Assembly (NCBI RefSeq): GCF_030297175.1
Contig: NZ_AP028070.1
Coordinates: forward strand, 372,001-436,000
Length of the DNA: 64,000 nt
Direction: 5' to 3'
Origin: Marinobacter sp. LA51
GTDB taxonomy: Bacteria; Pseudomonadota; Gammaproteobacteria; Pseudomonadales; Oleiphilaceae
The translations under genes and the position numbers were made by a program. The notes under the pieces are model-generated. The model had not been told where the DNA came from and ran no database searches. It worked only from the letters and a program-made list of their open reading frames with translations. Below are positions 1-9,973 of the stretch, in pieces (position 1 is the stretch's first letter; each line of letters begins with the position of its first letter).

Positions 1-2
1 AT

Positions 3-74
3 CTACCCGAGGGCCCAGGCCTGGGAATCGAGCTTGATGAAGACAAGTTGACCTATTACAGCCGGAAAGCCTGA
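3..74 (+). CDS. catB: muconate cycloisomerase, C-terminal end (partial)
   Basis: The window opens inside an open frame whose last 23 residues include GPGLGIELDEDKL before a TGA stop. That pattern is typical of the C-terminus of muconate cycloisomerases of the enolase superfamily, which turn cis,cis-muconate into muconolactone. The gene directly precedes catC and catA, the expected context for catB. Only the tail is visible, so catalytic residues cannot be checked. Confidence 0.75.
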   Translation, partial: LPEGPGLGIELDEDKLTYYSRKA

Positions 75-108
75 GGCGCCGGAAGACATCGAGAACGGAG
101 GAAAGCAC

Positions 109-399
109 ATGCTGTTTAAAGTCGAGATGAAGGTGAATATTCCCCACGACATGCCGGCAGAAGTTGCGGCTGACATCAAGGCTCGGGAAAAAGCCTACGC
201 CCAGGGCCTGCAAGAGCAGGGCAAATGGCGTCACCTCTGGCGGGTGGCAGGAAGCTACGCCAACGTCAGCATTTTTGATGTGGAAGACAACGCGGAATTG
301 CAGGAGCTGATCAGCAACCTGCCGCTGTTTCCCTACATGGATATCACTGTCGCGCCCCTGTGCCGGCACCCGTCGTCCATCCAACAGGACGATCGTTAA
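109..399 (+). CDS. catC: muconolactone delta-isomerase
   Basis: CatC moves the double bond of muconolactone to give beta-ketoadipate enol-lactone in the catechol branch of the beta-ketoadipate pathway. The 96-residue length and the start MLFKVEMKVNIPHDMP, together with the SLPLFPYM-like NLPLFPYMDI segment near the end, fit this small decameric family. A GGAGG sequence lies about 8 bases before the ATG. It sits 34 bases after catB and 69 bases before catA, consistent with one transcript. Confidence 0.95.
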   Translation: MLFKVEMKVNIPHDMPAEVAADIKAREKAYAQGLQEQGKWRHLWRVAGSYANVSIFDVEDNAELQELISNLPLFPYMDITVAPLCRHPSSIQQDDR

Positions 400-468
400 A
401 TCCAACGCCCCGTTGCTAACCGATGAGCTGATCAAAGCAACAACAACAAAAGAATTGGGAGACCAACA

Positions 469-1410
469 ATGACCGTTAAAACCATGCAAACCCCGGAAGT
501 GAAGGACCTGCTGGAAAAGGTAGCCGGCCTCAACAAGGACGGTGGCGATGAGCGAATGAAGAAAATCGTTCACCGCGTCATGCACGATATCTTTCAGATC
601 GTGGAAGATTTTGATGTCACGCCCGAAGAATTCTGGAGTGCCGTCTATTACGTGGGCGAATTGGGTGCCAATGGTGAAGTAGCCTTGCTGGCACCGGGCC
701 TGGGTATGGACCGCTACCTGGACATCCGTCAGGACGCCGAAGACGAGCAGGCCGGCCTGACCGGTGGCACCCCCCGTACCATTGAAGGTCCGTTGTATGT
801 GGCCGGAGCCCCCTTGAGTGAAGGCTTTGATCGTATGGACGACGGCTCGGATACCGAAGCCGAAGTGGTCCTGATCAAGGGCCAGATCACCGACGAAAAC
901 GGTGCGCCGCTGGCCGACGCCATTGTCGACATCTGGCACGCCGATACCAAAGGCGCCTACTCCTACTTTGATCAGTCCCAGAGCGAGTACAACCTGCGTC
1001 GCCGCATCAAGACCGATGCCGAAGGCCGTTACGCTGCCCAGAGCATCATGCCATCTGGATACGGTTGCCCACCGGAGGGTTCAACCCAGCAGCTGCTGAA
1101 CCACCTGGGCCGCCATGGCCAGCGTCCGGCGCACATTCATTACTTCGTGTCCAAGCCGGGTTACAAGCATCTGACTACCCAGATCAACATTGCCGGTGAT
1201 GAGTACACCTTCGACGACTTTGCCTTTGCCACCCGCGAAGAACTGGTGGTTGAAGCCAAGCGTGTTGAACAGTCCGAAGACGGCGCCCGCCACGGCGTTA
1301 CCGGACCGATTACCGAAGTGGAGTTCAACGTTGCGTTGGTAGCCACGGACAAGCCTGAGCTTCAAGAGCGCCACGCACGTCGTCGCGCCCTGGAAGCCGA
1401 CGTCGCCTGA
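469..1410 (+). CDS. catA: catechol 1,2-dioxygenase (intradiol)
   Basis: CatA cleaves catechol between its hydroxyls to cis,cis-muconate using non-haem Fe(III). The 313 residues match the family length. An N-terminal helical dimerisation/lipid-binding domain covers roughly residues 1-105 and the catalytic beta-sandwich follows. The four iron ligands can be placed at Tyr164 (GAYS), Tyr198 (PSGYGCP), His222 and His224 (PAHIHYF), matching the spacing in Acinetobacter CatA. The start ATG follows a GGGAGA ribosome site. It lies 31 bases before benA, so catechol made by BenABCD is used by the product of the adjacent gene. Confidence 0.97.
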   Translation: MTVKTMQTPEVKDLLEKVAGLNKDGGDERMKKIVHRVMHDIFQIVEDFDVTPEEFWSAVYYVGELGANGEVALLAPGLGMDRYLDIRQDAEDEQAGLTGGTPRTIEGPLYVAGAPLSEGFDRMDDGSDTEAEVVLIKGQITDENGAPLADAIVDIWHADTKGAYSYFDQSQSEYNLRRRIKTDAEGRYAAQSIMPSGYGCPPEGSTQQLLNHLGRHGQRPAHIHYFVSKPGYKHLTTQINIAGDEYTFDDFAFATREELVVEAKRVEQSEDGARHGVTGPITEVEFNVALVATDKPELQERHARRRALEADVA

Positions 1411-1441
1411 GCGCCACCAAGAACAAGACGGAGTGAACGAC

Positions 1442-2833
1442 ATGACCAATAAACTCGAAAAACTCGCAGACAAGGTTCGCAGCGCTGTTGTTGCCGACCC
1501 TGAAACCGGACGCTACCAGTGCGACCGGGGCATTTTTACCGACCAGGAGCTGTTTGACCTGGAGATGAAGTACATCTTCGAAGGCAACTGGGTATATATG
1601 GCCCATGAGAGCCAGATACCGGAGCCGGGCGATTACTTCACCGTGACCGTGGGTCGACAGCCGGTGATCATCACTCGCACCAAGGACGGCGAGCTCAAAG
1701 CCATTCTCAATACCTGCTCGCATCGGGGCGCGACTCTGTGCCGCAAGAAGCGCGGTAACAAGACCTCCTTTACCTGCCCGTTCCACGGCTGGACTTTCCG
1801 CAACGACGGTCAGCTTTTGAAGGCCAAGGACCAGAAGAAGGGCGGTTACCCGGAGCAGTTCAATACCGACGGCTCCCACGATCTGAAGCAGATGCCCAAG
1901 TTTGAGAACTACCGTGGCTTCCTGTTCGGTAGTCTCAATGCCGACGTGATGCCGCTCGAGGAGCATCTGGGTGAAACCACCAAGATCATCGACAACATCG
2001 TTGATCAGTCGGAAGACGGCCTGGAAGTACTGCGGGGCAGCTCAACTTACACCTACGAAGGCAACTGGAAGCTGACCGCGGAAAATGGTGCCGATGGCTA
2101 CCACGTCGGCACGGTGCACTGGAATTACCTGTCGACCATGGGACAGCGTAACTACGACAAGGGTGGCACCGAAGCCGTCGATGCCAAGAGCTGGTCGGCC
2201 GAGGGCGGTTTCTACTCGTTCGAGAATGGCCACATGATGTTGTGGACCCGGCTGTTGAACCCGGAAGTGCGCCCGATTTTCAGTCAACTGGAACGTCTTC
2301 AAAAGACCTACGGCGAGGCCCGTGCCGACTCCATTGTCCGCACCACCAAGAACCTGTGCCTGTACCCGAATGTCTACCTGATGGACCAGTTCTCCACCCA
2401 GATTCGGGTGACCCGCCCCATTGGTGTCAACAAGACCGAAGTGACCATCTATGGCTTTGGTCCGAAGAACGAACCGGCCGAGTTGCGCGCCAAGCGCATC
2501 CGTCAGTACGAGGATTTCTTCAATGTGACCGGCATGGGCACCCCGGACGACCTCGAGGAATTCCGTGCCTGCCAGAACGGCTATGAAGCCCGGGATATGC
2601 GCTGGAACGACATGAGCCGGGGCGCTGCACACTGGATCGACGGCCCAGACGAGCATGCCAACCAGATCGACATGAAGCCGACCATGAGTGGTGCGCGGCC
2701 GGACGACGAAGGCCTGTACGTAAATCACCACAAACACTGGCAGGTGGAAATGACCCGTGCCATCGAAGCTGAGCGTGCCCGTTTCATTCCCCTGGCTTCG
2801 AGTTCAACAGATTCAGAGGAGGCGTCCGCATGA
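1442..2833 (+). CDS. benA: benzoate 1,2-dioxygenase, large (alpha) subunit
   Basis: This is the oxygenase alpha subunit that adds O2 to benzoate to give the 1,2-cis-diol carboxylate. A Rieske [2Fe-2S] site is visible as C92-S-H94 and C112-x2-H115. The mononuclear iron region has [15 protein letters not shown] with His221 and His226. The 463-residue length fits the family. The ATG at 1442 is preferred over a GTG at 1433 because the GGAG ribosome site overlaps that GTG and is correctly spaced for the ATG. The stop overlaps the benB start (ATGA), indicating translational coupling. Confidence 0.96.
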   Translation: MTNKLEKLADKVRSAVVADPETGRYQCDRGIFTDQELFDLEMKYIFEGNWVYMAHESQIPEPGDYFTVTVGRQPVIITRTKDGELKAILNTCSHRGATLCRKKRGNKTSFTCPFHGWTFRNDGQLLKAKDQKKGGYPEQFNTDGSHDLKQMPKFENYRGFLFGSLNADVMPLEEHLGETTKIIDNIVDQSEDGLEVLRGSSTYTYEGNWKLTAENGADGYHVGTVHWNYLSTMGQRNYDKGGTEAVDAKSWSAEGGFYSFENGHMMLWTRLLNPEVRPIFSQLERLQKTYGEARADSIVRTTKNLCLYPNVYLMDQFSTQIRVTRPIGVNKTEVTIYGFGPKNEPAELRAKRIRQYEDFFNVTGMGTPDDLEEFRACQNGYEARDMRWNDMSRGAAHWIDGPDEHANQIDMKPTMSGARPDDEGLYVNHHKHWQVEMTRAIEAERARFIPLASSSTDSEEASA

Positions 2834-3321
2834 GCCTGAGCTACCACGATATCGAACAGTTCATCATCCGTGAGGCCCGTTTTCTGGATGATCGCGAGTG
2901 GGACAAGTGGCTGGAGTGCTACCACGAGGACGTCACCTACTGGATGCCGGCCTGGGACGATGACGATGAGCTGACCGAGGATCCACAAAGCGAGATCTCG
3001 CTCATCTACTACCCCAACAAAGAGGGGCTGGAGGACCGGATCTATCGGATCAAGACCGAGCGTTCTGGTGCCAGCTCCATGCCTGAGCCACGCACCACGC
3101 ACTTCACCAGCAATCTGGAAATTCTGTCCCAGAGCGACAGTGAAGTGAAGCTGCGGTTCAACTGGCTGACCAAGGCCTATCGCTACAAGCAAACGGCGGA
3201 ATTCTTCGGAACCTCCTTCTACACCCTGGATATTACCGGTGAGCAGCCCGTAATCCGGGAGAAGCGAATGGTTCTGAACAACGATTGCATCAATCAGGTG
3301 CTGGACGTCTACCACCTGTAA
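2830..3321 (+). CDS. benB: benzoate 1,2-dioxygenase, small (beta) subunit
   Basis: The beta subunit packs with BenA in the alpha3beta3 oxygenase. The 163-residue protein has the SnoaL/NTF2-like features of ring-hydroxylating dioxygenase beta subunits: an N-terminal [20 protein letters not shown] helix, the segment [11 protein letters not shown], and a C-terminal strand ending QVLDVYHL. The start overlaps the benA stop by 4 bases and has an AGAGGAGG ribosome site inside the end of benA. benC follows after 20 bases. Confidence 0.95.
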   Translation: MSLSYHDIEQFIIREARFLDDREWDKWLECYHEDVTYWMPAWDDDDELTEDPQSEISLIYYPNKEGLEDRIYRIKTERSGASSMPEPRTTHFTSNLEILSQSDSEVKLRFNWLTKAYRYKQTAEFFGTSFYTLDITGEQPVIREKRMVLNNDCINQVLDVYHL

Positions 3322-3341
3322 TTGATGGGGAGAGCATCATC

Positions 3342-4370
3342 ATGAGTTACAACATTGCGCTTAACTTTGAAGACGGCGTGACCCGGTTCGTTTCCTGCAA
3401 TGACGGTGAAACGGTCCTGGATGCCGCCTACCGCGCGCAGATCAACCTGCCGATGGACTGCTCCGACGGCGTTTGTGGTACCTGCAAAGGTGCCTGCCAC
3501 CAGGGCGACTTCGACATGGGCGAGGAGTACATCGACGAAGCCTTGTCAGACGAGGAAGCGGACCGTGGCATGGTACTGACTTGCCAGATGGTGCCCTCCA
3601 GCGATTGTGTGGTGGAAGTCCCGGTTGCCTCAACTATGTGCAAGACCGGCAATGCCGAAGTGACCGGAACGGTGGCGGAGGTGAACCTGATCTCGCCAAC
3701 GTCGATCGAGCTGAAGATCGCTGCGGACGACGACATAGCTTTCCTCCCCGGGCAGTACGTGAACATCCAGGTGCCCGACACCGAGGAAACGCGCGCCTAC
3801 TCCTTCAGCTCCAAACCTGGCAGCCGGGACCTGAGCTTCCTGATTCGCAACGTGCCGGGTGGTCTGATGAGCTCATGGTTAGTGGGCAAGGCGCGCACCG
3901 GGGATAAGGTGACATTGACCGGGCCCATGGGCAGTTTCTACTTGCGCCCGGTTGAGCGGTCGATCCTGATGCTGGCGGGCGGCACTGGCCTGGCACCGAT
4001 GCTGGCGAAACTGGAGTATCTGAAGGTCCACGGTTGTGATCAACCGACTCATCTGGTGTATGGCGTCAGCAATGACGACGACCTGGTGTGCCTGGATATC
4101 CTGGATCGCTTTGCTGCGGAGCTGGACAACTTCAGCTACGTCACGGTGGTGTCCGGAGAGGACAGCGATCACCCACGTAAGGGCTATGTCACCGAACACA
4201 TGGACGAGGCGCCGCTCAATGATGGCGATGTCGATGTCTACCTGTGCGGGCCACCGCCGATGGTGGATTCCGTGCTCGGGTTTTTCCGGGAGCAGGGCAT
4301 CGAGCCGAATTCGTTCCACTACGAGAAGTTCACGCCCAGTGCGCCTGCGGCCAAGGAGAACGTCGCATGA
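3342..4370 (+). CDS. benC: benzoate dioxygenase electron-transfer (reductase) component
   Basis: BenC passes electrons from NADH to the BenAB Rieske centre. An N-terminal plant-type [2Fe-2S] ferredoxin domain has C40, C45, C48 and C81. It is followed by an FAD domain (RAYSFSS near residue 150) and an NAD domain with AGGTGLAPML and the terminal CGPPPMVD motif. The ATG at 3342 gives 342 residues, the usual size, and starts the ferredoxin domain at residue 3; an upstream in-frame extension has no family counterpart. The stop overlaps the benD start by 4 bases. Confidence 0.96.
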   Translation: MSYNIALNFEDGVTRFVSCNDGETVLDAAYRAQINLPMDCSDGVCGTCKGACHQGDFDMGEEYIDEALSDEEADRGMVLTCQMVPSSDCVVEVPVASTMCKTGNAEVTGTVAEVNLISPTSIELKIAADDDIAFLPGQYVNIQVPDTEETRAYSFSSKPGSRDLSFLIRNVPGGLMSSWLVGKARTGDKVTLTGPMGSFYLRPVERSILMLAGGTGLAPMLAKLEYLKVHGCDQPTHLVYGVSNDDDLVCLDILDRFAAELDNFSYVTVVSGEDSDHPRKGYVTEHMDEAPLNDGDVDVYLCGPPPMVDSVLGFFREQGIEPNSFHYEKFTPSAPAAKENVA

Positions 4371-5146
4371 AAGCCCGCTTCACCGACAAGGTTATGGTGA
4401 TTACTGGCGCTGCCCAGGGAATTGGCAAGCGAGTCGCCGAACTGGCGGCTGCCGAAGGCGCCCGGCTGGTGTTGGTTGATATTGCTGATTATGTGCAGGG
4501 CGTTGCAGCCGAACTCCGTGACCAGGGTGCTGATGCTGTGGCGGTGCTGGCCAACCTGGAAACCTGGGCCGGTGCTGAAACGGTGATGGCCGAGGCGCAA
4601 AAGCAGTACGGACGCATTGATATCCTGGTCAACAATGTCGGCGGTACGATCTGGGCGCAGCCTTTCGAACACTACACCCCGGAGCAGATTGAAAAGGAAA
4701 TCCAGCGCTCGCTGTTCACCACCTTGTGGAGTTGTCGCGCTGTCTTACCTTACATGCTGAAGCAAAACGGTGGCGTGATTGTGAACGTGTCATCGGTGGC
4801 CACCCGGGGCCTGATGCGAGTGCCTTATGGTGCCGCCAAGGGCGGTGTGAATGCCATGACCGTGAATATGGCGTACGAGTATGCCTCTCACAATATTCGC
4901 GTAAATGCGGCGGCGCCGGGCGGTACCGAGGCACCCCCGCGGCTGACACCTCGCAACGCCAAGGAACAGAGCGAACAGGAAAAGGCCTGGTACCAGTCGC
5001 TGATAGACCAGACCACGGAAAACAGCTTCATGCATCGCTATGGAACCCTGGACGAACAGGCGGAACCTATCCTGTTCCTCGCATCGGATGCGTCATCTTA
5101 CATGACCGGCACCGTCCTGCCTGTGGCAGGCGGAGACCTGGGTTAA
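4367..5146 (+). CDS. benD: 1,6-dihydroxycyclohexa-2,4-diene-1-carboxylate dehydrogenase
   Basis: BenD oxidises and decarboxylates the benzoate cis-diol to catechol with NAD+. It is a 259-residue short-chain dehydrogenase with the cofactor motif TGAAQGIG at residues 13-20, an NNVGG motif, a catalytic serine in NVSSVATRG, and the YGAAK tetrad (Tyr-x3-Lys). The ATG at 4367 overlaps the benC stop (ATGA). Gene order and short spacing place it as the last enzyme of the benABCD unit. Confidence 0.95.
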   Translation: MKARFTDKVMVITGAAQGIGKRVAELAAAEGARLVLVDIADYVQGVAAELRDQGADAVAVLANLETWAGAETVMAEAQKQYGRIDILVNNVGGTIWAQPFEHYTPEQIEKEIQRSLFTTLWSCRAVLPYMLKQNGGVIVNVSSVATRGLMRVPYGAAKGGVNAMTVNMAYEYASHNIRVNAAAPGGTEAPPRLTPRNAKEQSEQEKAWYQSLIDQTTENSFMHRYGTLDEQAEPILFLASDASSYMTGTVLPVAGGDLG

Positions 5147-5192
5147 CCAATCACAAAACTCCGCACAATAACAAAAGCGGAAGTGAGAGATC

Positions 5193-6542
5193 ATGAGAAA
5201 CATCGATGTAAACGACGTTGTTGATAACGCAACGTTCAATAAATTTCACTGGAAGGTACTCTTCTGGTGCACCCTGATTATCATTTTCGACGGCTATGAT
5301 CTGGTGATTTACGGCGTCGTTCTTCCGCTCCTGATGGATCAGTGGGGCTTGAACCCTTACGTGGCCGGCCTGCTTGGCAGCAGCGCACTGTTTGGCATGA
5401 TGTTCGGGGCTATGAGTTTTGGCATGCTCTCGGACAAACTGGGGCGCAAGAAAACGATCATCATGTGCGTGGTGCTGTTCAGTGTGACCACCGTGATCAA
5501 CGGGTTTGCGACCACACCTTGGGAGTTCGGCATTCTTCGCTTTATTGCCGGCTTGGGTATCGGCGGTGTGATGCCTAACGTGGTATCGCTGATGAGCGAG
5601 TACTCCCCCAAGAAAAGCCGAAGCACCCTGGTAGCACTGATGTTTTCGGGGTATGCAGTGGGCGGCATGATGTCAGCAGGGCTTGGCATCTGGATCGTGC
5701 CCAACTTTGGCTGGGAGATTATGTTTTATCTGGCCATCGTGCCCATGTTGATGCTGCCGTTCATGCTGAAATTCCTGCCGGAGTCGGTGGCCTTCCTGAT
5801 GGCCCAGAAACGCGAAGGCGAAGCCCGGTCGATTCTGCAACGTGTTGCGCCGGACAGAAACATCACTGAGCGCGACGTGTTGATCGTGCCGCCGACCACA
5901 GAAAGCAAAGCGCCGGTGCTGGAGCTGTTTCGCGACGGCCGGGCCATGAGCACGATGATGTTCTGGACGGCATTCTTCTGCTGCTTGCTGATGGTCTATG
6001 CCCTGGGTTCCTGGTTGCCGAAACTGATGTCTTCAGCCGGATACGCCCTGAGCTCCAGCCTGATGTTCCTGATGGTGCTGAATGTTGGTGCGATTGTCGG
6101 TGCCGTGGGCGGCGGTTGGCTGGCGGACCGATTCTCCCTCCGGTCAGTACTGGTTAGCTTCTTCCTGCTGGGTTCCAGCTCGCTGATCCTGTTGGGCTAT
6201 GAGAGCCCCATGTGGTTCCTGTACACCCTTATGGGTATTGCCGGCGCGACCACCATTGGCTCACAGATTCTGCTGTACGCTTACGTGGCCCAATATTACC
6301 CGACCAGTATTCGTTCCACTGGCCTGGGCTGGGCCTCAGGCATCGGTCGCAATGGCGCGATTGTTGGGCCAATGCTCGGCGGTACCCTGCTGGCAATGGC
6401 GCTGCCGCATCAAATGAATTTCCTGGCGCTGGCGATTCCCGGGGCCATTGCCACTGTTGCCATTGCATTGGTAGACCGGAAGGGCTTGTCGCGTGAGCCC
6501 CGCGCGCAAGTTGGGCCAGTAGCTGCAGCGTCCACTAACTGA
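5193..6542 (+). CDS. benK: MFS benzoate transporter (AAHS family)
   Basis: This 449-residue, twelve-span major facilitator carries the aromatic acid:H+ symporter signatures: FDGYDLVIYGVVLP in the first membrane segment, where the acidic residues are needed for transport in this family, and the loop 2-3 motif GMLSDKLGRKK. The position 46 bases after benD, with an AAGTGAGAG ribosome site, makes benzoate uptake the best assignment. A terminator lies 50 bases after the stop. Substrate is inferred from family and neighbours. Confidence 0.88.
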   Translation: MRNIDVNDVVDNATFNKFHWKVLFWCTLIIIFDGYDLVIYGVVLPLLMDQWGLNPYVAGLLGSSALFGMMFGAMSFGMLSDKLGRKKTIIMCVVLFSVTTVINGFATTPWEFGILRFIAGLGIGGVMPNVVSLMSEYSPKKSRSTLVALMFSGYAVGGMMSAGLGIWIVPNFGWEIMFYLAIVPMLMLPFMLKFLPESVAFLMAQKREGEARSILQRVAPDRNITERDVLIVPPTTESKAPVLELFRDGRAMSTMMFWTAFFCCLLMVYALGSWLPKLMSSAGYALSSSLMFLMVLNVGAIVGAVGGGWLADRFSLRSVLVSFFLLGSSSLILLGYESPMWFLYTLMGIAGATTIGSQILLYAYVAQYYPTSIRSTGLGWASGIGRNGAIVGPMLGGTLLAMALPHQMNFLALAIPGAIATVAIALVDRKGLSREPRAQVGPVAAASTN

Positions 6543-6592
6543 ATTGAGCGTTGAAGTTGTGTCTGGGTAGACGGTCAGTCGTAGCCCACTTT

Positions 6593-6630
6593 GGCCCGGG
6601 AGCGTAAGCTTCGCGGGCCTTTTTTCTTTT
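6593..6630 (+). terminator. rho-independent terminator after benK
   Basis: GGCCCG at 6593 pairs with CGGGCC ending at 6619 around an inner, slightly imperfect GGAGC/GCTTC stem. The hairpin is followed by TTTTTTCTTTT. It should end most of the cat-ben-benK transcript and separate or attenuate benE. Confidence 0.85.
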
Positions 6631-6653
6631 ATTTAGCGATACAAGGACCTCTC

Positions 6654-7832
6654 ATGGCCGCATTCACGAAAGACCTGTCTTTATCTGCAGTTGTCGCCGG
6701 TTTTTTGGCTGTGCTGGTGTCTTACTCCGGCCCATTGGCTATCTTTTTCCAGGCTGGCAACAGCGCCGGTATCTCTCCGGAAATGATGACATCCTGGGTT
6801 TGGGCTATTTCCATGGGCGCCGCTATCTCGGGTATTGTCCTGAGCCTATGGCTCAAAGCCCCGATTGTGACTGCATGGTCTGCGCCCGGTACGGCGTTGC
6901 TGGTCACCCTATTCCCTGAACTCACCCTGAACGAGGCCGTTGGCGCCTACATTACCGCCGCTCTCATCATCTTCCTGATCGGTATTACCGGAACCTTCGA
7001 TGCCTTTGTGCGTGCCATTCCGAAAGGTATTGCCGCTGGCATGATGGCCGGGATCCTGTTCCAGTTCGGGGTTGGTGCATTTGCGTCGATTGAAACTACC
7101 CCTGCGCTGGCGCTGGGAATGGTCGTCGCCTATGTGGTGTTCAGGCGCCTGTTGCCAAAATATACCCTGGTGCTGTTGCTCATTACCGGCGTGATTCTGG
7201 CGGTGGTTCTGGAAGGCGCCTCGCTGTCAGGCGTGCGCTGGAGTTTAGCTGTACCGCAATTCATCAGCCCGGAATGGAATCTGGAATCCACCCTGAGTCT
7301 GGCGATTCCGCTGGTTCTGGTGAGTCTGACCGGGCAGTTTCTGCCGGGCATGGCCATCCTTAACGGCGCTGGTTATCACGTCAAAGCGAAACCGGTTATC
7401 GGGGTTGCCAGTCTGGTGTCGCTGCCAATGGCTGTTTTTGGTGGTATCACCACCGTGGTGGCGGCTATCACCGCTGCGATTTGTACTGGCGAGGATGCCC
7501 ACAAGGATCCGTCCAAACGCTATGTAGCCGGGGTTGCCAATGGTGTGTTCTATCTGGTCGGAGGGCTTTTTGCTGGCACTATCGTCAGTCTGTTTACCTC
7601 ACTGCCGGCGGCATTTGTTGCGGTGTTGGCGGGCCTTGCCTTGCTGGGTGCAATTGCCGGTAACCTGTTTTCGGCATTGGAAGATGCCAGTCACCGGGAG
7701 GCGTCGCTGATCGCCTTCATCGTGACCGCCTCCGGACTGTCGTTGTACGGGTTGTCGTCTGCTTTCTGGGGTGTTGTCATCGGCTATGGGTGTTACCTGG
7801 TGCTCAATGGCGGCGGTAGCAGAAAAACCTGA
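6654..7832 (+). CDS. benE: benzoate:H+ symporter, BenE family
   Basis: BenE is a second inner-membrane benzoate carrier unrelated in fold to BenK. The protein is 392 residues with about twelve hydrophobic spans. It has family patterns such as SAPGTALL in the half-helix region and LTGQFLPGMAILNGAGY. The ATG at 6654 has AAGGA 8 bases upstream. A longer open frame back to 6591 crosses the terminator hairpin and is not plausible. It sits behind a terminator, so it may use read-through or its own weak promoter. Confidence 0.9.
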   Translation: MAAFTKDLSLSAVVAGFLAVLVSYSGPLAIFFQAGNSAGISPEMMTSWVWAISMGAAISGIVLSLWLKAPIVTAWSAPGTALLVTLFPELTLNEAVGAYITAALIIFLIGITGTFDAFVRAIPKGIAAGMMAGILFQFGVGAFASIETTPALALGMVVAYVVFRRLLPKYTLVLLLITGVILAVVLEGASLSGVRWSLAVPQFISPEWNLESTLSLAIPLVLVSLTGQFLPGMAILNGAGYHVKAKPVIGVASLVSLPMAVFGGITTVVAAITAAICTGEDAHKDPSKRYVAGVANGVFYLVGGLFAGTIVSLFTSLPAAFVAVLAGLALLGAIAGNLFSALEDASHREASLIAFIVTASGLSLYGLSSAFWGVVIGYGCYLVLNGGGSRKT

Positions 7833-7877
7833 GGGATTCGGCTAGGCTGGGAGCACATTTATGAGAGCTGCTCAATC

Positions 7878-8345
7878 ATGACCGATCACATCGAACTGCC
7901 ATTTCGTTTCCGATTCCGCGTGCGTTACGGCGAGTGTGACGCCCAGGGCGTGGTGTTCAATGCCCGCTATGCGGACTTTGTCGACATCGCCGTGAACGAG
8001 TACATCCGTACCCTGTTTGGGGATTACCAGCGGCTGCTGGATCAGGACCTGGATATTCAGGTGGTGAGCCTGACGGTGAACTGGAAAGCACCGGCAAAGT
8101 TTGACGACGTGCTGGAAGCCCGCATTCGGGCAGGGCGAATCGGCAACACGTCGTTCGCGCTGCATCTGGAGTTCTATCGGTTTGGTGAGGAGCAGTTGAT
8201 CGCCGACGCCGACATCACCTATGTGATGATTCAGCCGTCAATGATGGCAAAAGTGGCGGTGCCGGGAACGATCAGGGAATTACTGGAGGCGGGAGCACCC
8301 GGCGTGCTGATAAGCCACGCCGGGGAGCAAGTACAGGAGGGCTGA
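7878..8345 (+). CDS. acyl-CoA thioesterase, YbgC-like hotdog fold
   Basis: The 155-residue protein contains the 4HBT signature VRYGECDAQGVVFNARYADFVDIAVNEY near its N-terminus, with the Asp-x2-Gly-Val-Val catalytic segment of YbgC/4-hydroxybenzoyl-CoA thioesterases. It is expected to hydrolyse an acyl-CoA in the cytoplasm. It starts 45 bases after benE, so a role in releasing aromatic or aliphatic CoA esters is possible, but the substrate is not evident from sequence. It converges on the following gene with no gap. Confidence 0.82.
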   Translation: MTDHIELPFRFRFRVRYGECDAQGVVFNARYADFVDIAVNEYIRTLFGDYQRLLDQDLDIQVVSLTVNWKAPAKFDDVLEARIRAGRIGNTSFALHLEFYRFGEEQLIADADITYVMIQPSMMAKVAVPGTIRELLEAGAPGVLISHAGEQVQEG

Positions 8346-9029
8346 TTAGCCTTCCTGCAGGGCCTGGATCACCGCCTTGGCGGTGCCTTCCGAGGAGGGC
8401 GGGTTCTGACCGGTGATCAGCTTGCCGTCTACCACGATGTGTGGCGTGAAGTCGTCACCGCAGGTGTAGGTGCCGGTTTTTTCCTTCAGCATGTCTTCCA
8501 GCAGGAAGGGCACAACGTTGGTCAGGCCAACCACTTCTTCCTCGCTGTTGCTGAAGCCGGTCACGTTGCGGCCGCCAACAATGTTCTGACCCGGCTTCAC
8601 TTCCACATCCCGGAATACTGCGGGGGCGTGGCAGACCGCACCGATCACTTTGTCCTGTTCGTACGCGGTCTTGATCACCTCAATGGATTTCTGGTCGTTG
8701 ACCAGATCCCACAGCGGGCCATGGCCGCCGGGATAGAACACGGCGTCAAAATCGTTCATGTCCACGTCTGCCAGCTTTTTGGTGCTGGCCAGTGATTCCT
8801 TGGCGTGAGCGTCGGCCTGGAATCGACGGGTGGTTTCGGTCAGCGCGTCTTCTCCCTCACTGTTGGGATCAACCGGCGGCTGACCACCTTTCGGGGAGGC
8901 AATAGTAATCTCGGCACCGGCATCCCGAAAGACGTAATAGGGCGCGGTGAACTCTTCGAGCCAAAAGCCCGTCTTGTGACCTGTATCGCCCATCTGGTCG
9001 TGGGAGGTCAGAACCATCAAAATTTTCAT
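8346..9029 (-). CDS. DJ-1/PfpI family protein (type 1 glutamine amidotransferase-like)
   Basis: This is a 227-residue DJ-1/ThiJ/PfpI protein. The nucleophile elbow is AVCHAPAVF, with the conserved Cys-His pair; the upstream glutamate region is DFDAVFYPGGHGPLWDL. The start KILMVLTSHDQMGDTGHKTGFWLEEF resembles the Hsp31/YhbO-like branch with a long lid. Members act as glyoxalases, deglycases or stress chaperones. It stands alone, convergent with the thioesterase. Exact activity is not decidable here. Confidence 0.82.
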   Translation of the reverse strand: MKILMVLTSHDQMGDTGHKTGFWLEEFTAPYYVFRDAGAEITIASPKGGQPPVDPNSEGEDALTETTRRFQADAHAKESLASTKKLADVDMNDFDAVFYPGGHGPLWDLVNDQKSIEVIKTAYEQDKVIGAVCHAPAVFRDVEVKPGQNIVGGRNVTGFSNSEEEVVGLTNVVPFLLEDMLKEKTGTYTCGDDFTPHIVVDGKLITGQNPPSSEGTAKAVIQALQEG

Positions 9030-9220
9030 AGTGTGTCCGTCCTTTTATCGACGAATGAATGGCAAATCTCAACTGCGCCTGGTATCGAGTTGGAGCCTAA
9101 TGGAACAAATTCAACCGGGGTTACGTGGAATAGAGCAGGACAGATCTGTCCGGGGCTTTTCTCAGTACATTGCGGTAGACTTCAGATTCGACATACCGAG
9201 TGTTCAAGGAGGGGGTCAGA

Positions 9221-9973
9221 ATGGGCGCATGGAAACTGCTCCTGCTTACGCTGCTCGCGCTGCCAGCGTGGGCGCAACATGGCGCGGGAGCCGTCGAACC
9301 GCAGACTGTCACTGTTGGGATCAGTCATACCCCGCCCTATCGTGTGGTCGAAGATGGCGTGCGCTCCGGGCTCTATGTTGACGTGTTCGAGGCGATCACC
9401 GCCCATCTGGGCTGGACTGTGCGCTACCGGGAAGCCCCTATCCGTCGTGCGCTTCTCCTGATTCAGCAGGGGGAGGTGGATGTTGTGCTAGGACCCAGGC
9501 GAACGGAGGATCGGGAGCAGTATCTGGATTATGCCATCCCGGCGTTTTCATCCGAGCGTCACCTGTTCTTCTATCAGACCGACACCCAACGCATCGAACG
9601 CTACGAAGACCTCTACGGACGCGTTATTGGTGTGGTGGAGGGGGCCAGCTATTTCCCTCGGTTCGATGCTGACGAAAAAATCTTGAAGGAGTCCGCGCCC
9701 CGGTATGAAAACCTGATGTTGATGCTGGAGCGGGGACGTGTCGACGTTGTGGTGGCGCCAGAAGTGGTCGGCCAGTACACCGCAAACCGCCTGGGTTTGA
9801 GGGTGTCGGTATCGCCGTTCTCGGTGCCCGGTGAGCGTCGCTACATCGCGGTGTCAAAGTATTCGGCGGCTCATGACTACGTGGACGACCTTCGCCATGC
9901 ACTTGAGCTGGATGAGCTTGATGCCATCTATCGCAAACACGCTGCAGACTATCTGGATAAAGCCGCTCAATGA
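9221..9973 (+). CDS. periplasmic solute-binding protein, family 3
   Basis: The 250-residue product begins with a signal peptide (MGAWKLLLLTLLALPAWA) and then has a family 3 extracellular-binding fold: VGISHTPPYRVVEDGVRSGLYVD, a strand-turn segment QQGEVDVVLGPRRTEDR, and GRVIGVVEGASYFPRF. No ABC permease lies beside it, so it may be an orphan amino-acid-like sensor or receptor. The ATG at 9221 is chosen over GTG 9200 because a strong AAGGAGGGGG site lies just before it and the signal peptide begins there. It overlaps the RNase J-like gene by 4 bases. Confidence 0.8.
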   Translation: MGAWKLLLLTLLALPAWAQHGAGAVEPQTVTVGISHTPPYRVVEDGVRSGLYVDVFEAITAHLGWTVRYREAPIRRALLLIQQGEVDVVLGPRRTEDREQYLDYAIPAFSSERHLFFYQTDTQRIERYEDLYGRVIGVVEGASYFPRFDADEKILKESAPRYENLMLMLERGRVDVVVAPEVVGQYTANRLGLRVSVSPFSVPGERRYIAVSKYSAAHDYVDDLRHALELDELDAIYRKHAADYLDKAAQ

